Assembly (NCBI GenBank): GCA_050953005.1
Contig: JBMNLV010000004.1
Location: 248,001-312,000 of the forward strand
Source of the DNA: UBA6115 sp050953005
GTDB lineage: Bacteria > Bacillota > Clostridia > Christensenellales > Aristaeellaceae
DNA length: 64,000 nucleotides
Direction: 5' to 3'
The notes beneath the pieces were generated by a model. The model saw nothing but the letters and a program-made list of their open reading frames with translations. It had not been told where the DNA came from and made no database searches. This document shows, piece by piece, positions 57,612 to 64,000 of this stretch (position 1 is the first letter of the stretch; every line of letters starts with the position of its first letter). Position numbers and translations under genes: made by a program.

Positions 57612-58373
57612 TCAGTGGTAATTGGGATCATAAGGGTAACTGTCCCTGCTGTCGGGATATCCGTCACCGTCCGTATCCGTATCCTTTTCGTAGCCGCCGG
57701 GGATTGTGTACGTGGCTGAAAGGCGCATCGGGTTGAAGGTGTTTGCCCACATCGCGGTGAATTCGGCTTCCGGGGCAGTGTAAGTGGTCCAGGAAGCGGA
57801 CGCGCCCCCGCTCATTCCCGGAATCCCATAGCCGGCGAAGTTCGTCCAGGCGAGCATGGTCACCTCCATCAGAGTAAACATCCTCCCGGCCTGCGGGTGC
57901 TGCCAGCTGACGAACCAGACCTGCATGACGCCTTCGGGCGGGGTGAGCATCAGATTCGGAAGGATGTTCTTCTGGAAGGTGCCCACGACCTCAAAGGAGC
58001 TGTCTCCCGCAACGCGGCTGAATACCATGCCGCCGATCATGTCATGGGTATAGGGCTGATCGAACCGCTGGACCTGGCAATAGTCGAAGCATGCCTGCCG
58101 TCTGGAATCACATGCCATGAAAGAGTAGACGTCGCCGCCCAGCACAGTCCAGTCCGGAGGATACTGATAGGTCCAGTCCCCACCCCAGTAAGTGGGCCAG
58201 CCGGACACGGGAACGACCGGCTTGGGCGCATTCGGGTCCGAGTACAGATAGTTCTGTTGAGTCGTCGCCATCCACTCCTGCAAGTCGGCGGGCAAAGACT
58301 GGGCAGCCGCAGCCGAAAGTGGAATCAGTGAAACCAGCGAAAGGATCAGCAAGACAGACAGGAATCTTTTCAT
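57612..58373 (-). CDS. Secreted hypothetical protein with a calcium-binding-type tail
   Basis: Exported protein of 253 residues with signal peptide MKRFLSVLLILSLVSLIPLS. The body is rich in aromatic residues (TYWGGDWTYQYPPDWTVLGG) and unlike any family I recognise. The last 20 residues, DTDTDGDGYPDSRDSYPYDP, form a Dx(D)xDGxxD loop as in dockerin or thrombospondin type 3 calcium repeats. I chose the ATG at 58373 (GGGAGG, 8 bases upstream); the longer frame runs through the promoter. A near-consensus promoter lies at 58471-58499. Confidence 0.72.
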   Translation of the reverse strand: MKRFLSVLLILSLVSLIPLSAAAAQSLPADLQEWMATTQQNYLYSDPNAPKPVVPVSGWPTYWGGDWTYQYPPDWTVLGGDVYSFMACDSRRQACFDYCQVQRFDQPYTHDMIGGMVFSRVAGDSSFEVVGTFQKNILPNLMLTPPEGVMQVWFVSWQHPQAGRMFTLMEVTMLAWTNFAGYGIPGMSGGASASWTTYTAPEAEFTAMWANTFNPMRLSATYTIPGGYEKDTDTDGDGYPDSRDSYPYDPNYH

Positions 58374-58470
58374 AAATGTGTCCTCCCTGACATTACCGGT
58401 ATCTTGTCCGTGTTCTTTTGTCTCCTGATGGATGTATGGTCGGAAAGATATGTGCTGTTTGTTCGAAATT

Positions 58471-58499
58471 ATTATAATCGAGTGTATTATGAGCGTCAA
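58471..58499 (-). promoter_or_regulatory. Sigma-A-type promoter of the 57612-58373 gene
   Basis: On the minus strand TTGACG (plus 58494-58499), 17 bases, TATAAT (plus 58471-58476). In the rest of the 365-bp gap up to 58738, a tandem AAAACCCGCCGG motif occurs at about 58515-58541 and no gene is seen. Confidence 0.8.
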
Positions 58500-58738
58500 T
58501 AATAAAATAATCAAAACCCGCCGGTCAAAACCCGCCGGGCGAAGGGACAGAAAACAGGGCAACGCAAGGCTGCCCGTAATCTTGAGCGCTCCATCGGCCT
58601 GTGTTAGGATATGGACAAGCCTCAAAAGGAATTCCCGTGCGATGGACTGTCATTGCCGGCTTGTCGCCTGGTACATCAACAGGGACAGACCGATCGGTTT
58701 GCCTGAAACAGCCTTCTTTTAATAAGGGGATTGATGAA

Positions 58739-60771
58739 ATGAAAAATATCCCGCGTACGCTCCTGGTATCGGTTCTGGTACTGCTCTGTTCCGTTTTCCT
58801 GACCCCGCCCGCGCAGGGGGAAACACCCTCCGGCGCCCCGGAAGCGCTCCGCCTGTTTGACAGGCGCAAAACCCGGGAGCAGCTCGTTTCAGACTACTAC
58901 GCGCCTGTCAACGACAACGCGGAGAAGGGCCCGGCCTCCCTGCCGCTGCGCGTATGCAGTTTTGTTGAGCCTGAAACAGCTTCTCATCTCTACCTCCTGG
59001 TGCGCTTTAATGAGGACAGCGGGGATTGTTATGACGCGCTCAACAACCGCTATGTCTTTTCCTTGAGTCAAAACCCGAACTCTGTTTTTATGATGCGCAC
59101 AGGATGTCCGAGGATTATTTTTTGCCGGGCACCCTCCTGAAAAGGATTGAGATCAATTATCCTGATAACGCGAAACTGGCCTGGCTTGCCAGAAACTGGT
59201 TTTTTGAACTATCCATCCCGTCCTTTCCCCGGAAGTATGCTCCGCCATCCGCGGGAGAAAAACGGAAGCCGCCGGTGTTTCCGGAGGCCATGAACCGGCT
59301 GCTTGATCCCCGGGAGCAATCGCTGATCGCCCGGATCTTCAGCCAGGAGGACATCGACCGGTACCTGGCGGCTGTCTGCGCGAATCCATCCTTTGAAGGC
59401 GACGCGGAAAAAGCGGTCCTGGAATTTACGATGGCCCTGAAAGAATTTTTATCCAATATTTCTCCGAATGCCTTAGGGCCGTACTCAACGGAGATTCCGT
59501 TTATCAAGGAACATTTCGATTTGATCCTGCTGGGGGATTCGGGCCCTGAACCGGCGGCGCAGCGCCCGGAACCTCCCCGGATGGACGATACGGATCTCAA
59601 CATCCTGCGGGAGATGTATGAGACCGCGTTCGCGCAGGAAAACCGTTTTCCAAGGGTGCAGACAGGCGGGGCGGTTTCCGCCGCGCTGCCGGCCGGCCCG
59701 GCCGCGGATCAGGCTTTGCCCGCGGGCCTTTCCCTCCCGGACGGAAAGAAGGACCATATCGCCTCAAGCTTTGAAGGTTTGCTGGAATGCATCGCCAAGG
59801 CCAAAAGCGGCGACACCATCTGGCTGACCAATGACATCCCTGTAAGGGATACCCTGAACATCGAAAAGAAAAAGCTGACCATCCGCAGCCTGGAAGGAAG
59901 CCTCTTCACGCTGCAAAAAAGGCTTGAGTGCAGGAGTTTTATCTGTCTTGGCAAGGGCGCGGCGCTGAGTTTGCGGGATGTGGCGCTGGACGGCGGGCTG
60001 TTCATGACTGGGGCTTATAATGAAATATACTGCGATAAAGCCTCCCTGACGCTGGCGCAGGGCAGCCGGATCAGGAATTTCATTGCCAATCAGCTCATCT
60101 CTGTTCATGATGGCAGTATTACATTGGATGGCGGAATCATTAAGGACAACAGGATTCTGTGGGGCGCCCTTTTAAAGGTTTCGGGAAAAAAGGGAAAATG
60201 CGTTATTGCGGATGGAGAGATCTGCTTCAATGAGCTGGATACATACAACAATTTCAGCAACGCGATCATCAGCCTCGAGGCCGGCACCTGCCTGGTGGAA
60301 GGCGGGGCCATCCACCACAATATCGGCGGCTCCGCGCCCATCTATGGCGGTCAGGATGCTGCCGTCAAGATGACCGGCGGCGATATTTACCGGAACGCGG
60401 CAAAGGACGCCGGGACGCTCCTGTATACAGGACAGCAGCTGACGATCACGGGCGGCTCGATCCGGGAGAATCATGCCTTTAGCGGGGCTTTGTGTTTGAG
60501 CTCTTCAACTAATAACAAAGCGACAAAAGCGAACGTTTCGGGCGGTGAAATCGTAAACAATTACAGCAGCCACTACTATGACGGCATCACCCTGGTCGCT
60601 TTTGACACCGCGGTGACCCTGGACATCAAAGGAGGGTGCGTGCAGGCGGCTTATCAGGGAAACGCGCTTTTTTTGCAGTACAAAAAAGCCAAGGCTGTTG
60701 TGACAAAGGGCGAGGTTATCGGTGTGGTCGTGACACTGGACGGCGCTGTTTTCACCGACAAACGCAAATAG
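58739..60771 (+). pseudogene. Secreted right-handed beta-helix protein, frame broken at a T5 run
   Basis: Two frames give one exported protein of about 675 residues. It starts at ATG 58739 with signal peptide MKNIPRTLLVSVLVLLCSVF; the first frame ends at 59140 and the second runs on from about 59090 to 60771. They join at five T (59085-59089); one more T would keep the frame (VFYDAHRMSEDYFLPG). The C-terminal 330 residues are parallel beta-helix rungs of the kind LTITGGSIRENHAF and VEGGAIHHNIGG, as in pectin-lyase-like surface proteins. I see no lyase active site. It is either a recent pseudogene, a slippage-controlled gene or a sequence error. Confidence 0.7.
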
Positions 60772-60796
60772 CCGGGTTTCGCCTTCAAACCCGGCT
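60770..60796. terminator. Hairpin after the beta-helix gene
   Basis: AGCCGGGTTT (60770-60779) pairs perfectly with AAACCCGGCT (60787-60796). It lies between convergent genes and lacks a long T run. Confidence 0.6.
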
Positions 60797-60903
60797 GAAT
60801 GATTGATAACTCAGGAAACCGCTGTTGAATTCAGGTTGCCGGCGCTTTTGCCTGTTTTGACAGCTGTCCCGCAAAAACCGCTTGTTTATCAGTTCCCCGG
60901 AGC

Positions 60904-61686
60904 TTAGGGCACGATATTGAATGTAAAATCGTCATACAGCTGGCCGTCAAAATAAAACTCAAGCGTATAGCGCCCTGTCGGCACGTGCTCAAAGTCTTTT
61001 TTAATGGCTTCAAAAAATTCGTACATGGAAAAGTTCATGTAATAATAGTCGTACCCGCGCTCCAAATCATAGTTGCGCCAAATCGTGACATATCCGGTAT
61101 ACCCCAGCGGCGTTTTGGTCACAAGCTTCGCTTTATAGCTGCGGTTGTTGCGCAGCTGAGGATAGTGTACCTGGAGCTGGTATTGTTTGGTCTTGTCACG
61201 GTTCACTTCAGCGATTGAAAACAGGGTTTCATCCAGCTTGATCTCTTTTTTCGTCCTGAATTCAGTAAAGATCTTGACTGGCACCGTATAGGTTTCGGAA
61301 GCCTCGCTGCTGCCGTTGCTGACAAATACAGTATAGGTCTCGCCGGGAATCATGTACTCAAGGGCAAATCTTTTAGATGTGATCTCGTCCCAATACCCGG
61401 TGTCATACTCGGCCTCGTAGCTTACGGCATAGGATGAGGAATCGCTTTTGTCGTCCCACGTAACAACAACATCACCGTTGTCTTCCAGGCTGAACCTGAT
61501 GTTGCTGATGTCCGTCCCGCTGAATTTTTCTTTTTTCTCAGGTTTTTTCCCACCGCAGTTGGAGCAGAAGTTGCCTTCATTCTGGGCGCCGCATGCCGGG
61601 CACTTCCATCCCTCGGCAAGCGCGCAGGTGGCTACCAGCAGCAAAGACATGACAATACAGCAAAGCGCGGAAAGTTTTCTTTTCAT
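60904..61686 (-). CDS. Exported protein with a zinc ribbon directly after the signal peptide
   Basis: Protein of 260 residues. A clear signal peptide (MKRKLSALCCIVMSLLLVA, cleavage near CALA) is followed at once by a double-CxxC zinc ribbon, CPACGAQNEGNFCSNCGGKK. Then comes a fibronectin-III-like beta domain (NIRFSLEDNGDVVVTWDDKS) and a C-terminal beta-rich part of unknown type. Zinc ribbons of this sort are usually cytoplasmic, so finding one outside the membrane is odd. The ATG at 61686 has GGAGGG 6 bases upstream; the longer frame adds 13 residues without a ribosome site. Function unknown. Confidence 0.75.
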   Translation of the reverse strand: MKRKLSALCCIVMSLLLVATCALAEGWKCPACGAQNEGNFCSNCGGKKPEKKEKFSGTDISNIRFSLEDNGDVVVTWDDKSDSSSYAVSYEAEYDTGYWDEITSKRFALEYMIPGETYTVFVSNGSSEASETYTVPVKIFTEFRTKKEIKLDETLFSIAEVNRDKTKQYQLQVHYPQLRNNRSYKAKLVTKTPLGYTGYVTIWRNYDLERGYDYYYMNFSMYEFFEAIKKDFEHVPTGRYTLEFYFDGQLYDDFTFNIVP

Positions 61687-62001
61687 GGCGATCCCTCCAA
61701 TACTGACACAGTATGTTGATAACATTTACAAAAGCTGTTGAGCGTACATGCTGCGGTCCGTTTTCCTGTTGTCATTGCCGCGGCGGAAAAAGGAAACAGG
61801 CGCAATGAATAATACCGCCTGAAATACAAAATACATGCGTATGTTATCACATAACATCATCGCAAACAAGCAGGCGGGACCGCATTTTACCTTCCCCGGC
61901 TCCCGTTCAAAACCCCCTGCCCGCGTTCCTTGCTTGCGGCAAGCCGCGCGATGCCGTATACTACAGAAAAACATGGACGCAATGAAAGGGGGCGCAGGCC
62001 G

Positions 62002-63720
62002 ATGGCTTTTGGGCAATTGCTGCAGCAGTGGCTGGATTTGTGCCGGGATGAACCGGATCTGATGGCTGAACTGCTCGCGTCAAAGGACAATCAAAAGGAA
62101 CTGGAGGACCGCTTCTACCAGGATTTGGCTTTCGGCACCGGGGGCATGCGCGGGGTGCTGGGCGCGGGGCGCAACCGCATGAACATCTTCACCGTGCGCC
62201 GCGCGGCGGCCGGACTGGCGGATTACCTCAACTCCGACCCGGACAGCCGCGGCAAGTGCGTCGCCATCGGCTTTGACTCGCGCAAGTATTCCGGCCGTTT
62301 CGCCAAGCAGACCGCGCTGGTGCTGGCCGCGCGCGGCGTGCGCGCCTGCCTGTTTGACAGCCTGCGGCCGGTGCCGGTGCTGTCCTTCGCGGTGCGCCAT
62401 CTGGGCGCCGCTGCAGGCGTGGTAATCACCGCCAGCCACAACCCGCCTGAGTATAACGGCTTCAAGGCCTACGGGCCCGATGGCGCGCAGCTGTCCCCCG
62501 AGGGGGCCGACAGCGTGACGGAAGCCATCCGCGCCCTGTCCTTTGAGGAAGCCCTGCCCATGGACGAGGAGGAGGCCCTCAGGACCGGCATGCTGACCAT
62601 CATCGGCGAAGAGATTGACGCCGCCTACAACGACATGGTGCTGGGGCTGATGGTCTGTCCGGATGTCGTGCGCGAGGTGGGCAGCCGGCTTAAAATCGTC
62701 TATACCCCGCTGCATGGCTCGGGCAACCTGACGGTGCGCCGCGCGCTCCGCGACGCCGGCATCACCCATGTCACAGTGGTGCCCGAGCAGGAGCTGCCTG
62801 ATCCGGCTTTCTCAACCGTCAAGGCGCCCAACCCGGAGGATCCGGCCGCCTTCACCATGGCCATTCCCCTGGCCAGGCAGGTCGGCGCCACCGTGATCCT
62901 GGGCACCGATCCCGACTGCGACCGCCTGGGCGTATGCGCGATGGACAGCCATGGAAACTTCAAAACGCTCAGCGGCAACCAGATCGGCTGCCTGCTGCTG
63001 CACCACATCCTTTCCGCGCGCAAGGCAGGCGGCACCCTGCCCAAAAACGGCGCGGCGGTCAAATCCATCGTGTCCACCAACCTGGCCAACGCCATTTGCG
63101 AAGACTATGGCGTCACCCTGTTTGAGGTGCTGACCGGTTTCAAGTATATCGGCGAAAAGATCCAGCAGTTTGAGGACTGCGGCGAATACACCTTCCTGTT
63201 CGGCTTTGAGGAATCCTACGGCTACCTGTCGGGCACCGCGGTGCGCGACAAGGACGCGGTCAACGCGGCCGTGCTGGTGGCCGAGGCCGCGAGCGTATGC
63301 CTGAAGGAGGGCATTACGCTGTTTGACCGGCTGCAGCAGATCTACGCGCGCTACGGCTACTATGATGAAATGACCTGGTCGGGCACCTATCCGGGCAAGG
63401 AGGGCGCGGAGCAGATCAAATCCATCATGGCCCGTTTGCATGACGAATCCCCTGAAAGCATCGGCGGAACCAAGGTGCTGGCCAAGCGCGACTACCTCAA
63501 GGGGCTGGAAACAAGCGGACAGGGCAGCGCGCCGCTTCTCTTCCCGCCTTCCGACGTGGTGTATTTCAAGCTGGACCGTCATTTCTGGACATGCGTGCGG
63601 CCCTCAGGCACCGAGCCCAAGATCAAGTTCTACGCGGGCGCCAGCCACCCCGGCAGCCTGCAGGACGCTACAATGGCATGCAAGCAGCTGCTGGAGGCCT
63701 TCAAAAAGCTGGCGGAATAA
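62002..63720 (+). CDS. Phosphohexomutase (phosphoglucomutase/phosphomannomutase)
   Basis: Cytoplasmic alpha-D-phosphohexomutase of 572 residues that interconverts hexose-1- and hexose-6-phosphates, feeding wall and glycogen precursors. All family loops are visible: GTGGMRGVLGAG near the N-terminus, the phosphoserine loop TASHNPPEYNGFKAYG, the metal loop DPDCDRLG, the sugar-binding loop GFEESYGYL, and RPSGTEPKIKFY at the C-terminus. The length matches the long bacterial PgcA type. I chose the ATG at 62002 (AAAGGGGG, about 9 bases upstream); the earlier frame adds 24 unrelated residues. A strong terminator follows. Confidence 0.92.
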   Translation: MAFGQLLQQWLDLCRDEPDLMAELLASKDNQKELEDRFYQDLAFGTGGMRGVLGAGRNRMNIFTVRRAAAGLADYLNSDPDSRGKCVAIGFDSRKYSGRFAKQTALVLAARGVRACLFDSLRPVPVLSFAVRHLGAAAGVVITASHNPPEYNGFKAYGPDGAQLSPEGADSVTEAIRALSFEEALPMDEEEALRTGMLTIIGEEIDAAYNDMVLGLMVCPDVVREVGSRLKIVYTPLHGSGNLTVRRALRDAGITHVTVVPEQELPDPAFSTVKAPNPEDPAAFTMAIPLARQVGATVILGTDPDCDRLGVCAMDSHGNFKTLSGNQIGCLLLHHILSARKAGGTLPKNGAAVKSIVSTNLANAICEDYGVTLFEVLTGFKYIGEKIQQFEDCGEYTFLFGFEESYGYLSGTAVRDKDAVNAAVLVAEAASVCLKEGITLFDRLQQIYARYGYYDEMTWSGTYPGKEGAEQIKSIMARLHDESPESIGGTKVLAKRDYLKGLETSGQGSAPLLFPPSDVVYFKLDRHFWTCVRPSGTEPKIKFYAGASHPGSLQDATMACKQLLEAFKKLAE

Positions 63721-63725
63721 AAAGA

Positions 63726-63775
63726 AAGACCCGGGAAAACCTTTTGCAAACAGGCGGTTTTCCCGGGTCTTTTAT
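63726..63775. terminator. Bidirectional rho-independent terminator between phosphohexomutase and dnaN
   Basis: A 14-bp perfect stem, GACCCGGGAAAACC (63728-63741) and GGTTTTCCCGGGTC (63756-63769), with A-rich and T-rich sides. It serves both convergent transcripts. Confidence 0.9.
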
Positions 63776-63780
63776 TGTAG

Positions 63781-64000
63781 TCAGTCCGATATCCTGACCG
63801 GCAACACCAGATAGGTGTACTGGTTGCCCGAGACCGGGCAGACCACGCAGGGGCTGACATTGGTGTTGAAGCGCATGGACAGGTCCGCGGTATCGATGTT
63901 TTTGATGACATCGTTCAGATAGCTGGCGTTGAAGGCGATATTGAGCGGGCTTCCGTCAAAATCAATGGGGATCTGCTCCATCGCGGCGCCTTTTTCCGCC
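63781..64000 (-). CDS. dnaN: DNA polymerase III beta subunit (sliding clamp), C-terminal part
   Basis: The frame is open to the right edge, so only the last 72 codons are in the window. The sequence IDFDGSPLNIAFNASYLNDV and the very end NQYTYLVLPVRIS are the signature of the third domain of the beta clamp, including the C-terminal residues that line the binding pocket for clamp-interacting peptides. The ATG at 63981 is internal. dnaN usually lies between dnaA and recF near the origin of replication, so the origin may be a few kilobases to the right. That is inference only. Confidence 0.85.
   Translation of the reverse strand, partial: AEKGAAMEQIPIDFDGSPLNIAFNASYLNDVIKNIDTADLSMRFNTNVSPCVVCPVSGNQYTYLVLPVRISD

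Overview
The window looks like chromosomal DNA of a low-diderm-signal, GC-rich member of the Firmicutes, most likely an anaerobic gut-type Clostridia. The evidence is a split transketolase, a two-subunit iron-sulfur L-serine dehydratase, GTP-type PEP carboxykinase, a YlbF/Ric-like protein next to miaB, strong AGGAGG ribosome sites, NrdR-type boxes, and many secreted SH3, leucine-rich and beta-helix proteins with no outer-membrane genes. A Christensenellales-like origin is my guess from the style of the secreted proteins; nothing in the window proves it. Housekeeping genes are GC-rich. The HsdS target domains and the 10.3-11.8 kb and 33.3-35 kb stretches are visibly more AT-rich.

Layout. 1-2.2 kb: end of a cupin regulator, then the two transketolase subunits. 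2.4-9.1 kb (minus): a tightly overlapping tRNA/RNA-processing operon (B12-type radical SAM protein, its partner, RNase G, MiaB, YlbF-like protein, M20 amidohydrolase). 9.3-10.2 kb: a GNAT stub and an HD hydrolase. 10.3-16.4 kb (minus): two frameshifted secreted-protein genes, one a leucine-rich-repeat protein with a 414-bp tandem duplication, and an MFS transporter. 16.5-18.2 kb: an exported 5'-nucleotidase. 18.6-26.1 kb: a defence island, HNH - Fic - HsdM - HsdS - HsdR, whose HsdS carries two DNA-identical target recognition domains. 26.1-31.7 kb: two paralogous PepSY-like exported proteins. The second forms a module with an ECF sigma factor; the first is a deletion derivative that kept the sigma promoter but lost the sigma gene. 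31.7-33.3 kb: a decayed IS1111-type element with a candidate guide-RNA region. 33.4-36.4 kb: broken or overlapping secreted-protein genes. 36.6-39.8 kb: an aminotransferase divergent from pckG. 40 kb: a small anaerobic-RNR-like protein behind two NrdR-like boxes. 40.5-42.7 kb: a second sigma/PepSY-like module. 43-46.6 kb: PHP phosphatase, DUF368 lipid-carrier transporter, peroxiredoxin, DUF5320 protein. 46.7-50.5 kb: D-2-hydroxyacid dehydrogenase divergent from an aldo-keto reductase, then sdaAB-sdaAA. 51-63.7 kb: secreted repeat proteins, a BaiN/HI0933-type flavoprotein, a beta-helix pseudogene and a phosphohexomutase. The window ends in the 3' part of dnaN.

Three themes stand out. First, ECF sigma factor genes overlap genes for membrane-anchored PepSY-like proteins with a short cytoplasmic 'LxGL' segment. 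The arrangement occurs twice intact and once as a relic, and I infer a sigma/anti-sigma envelope-sensing system. Second, a 158-bp terminal-inverted-repeat element (three full copies, one truncated) makes 3-bp target duplications; in two cases the duplicated bases are the TAA stop codon of the neighbouring gene. Third, HsdS should read a palindromic bipartite site because both half-site domains are the same. All functions are inferred from motifs read by eye; no database search was run.
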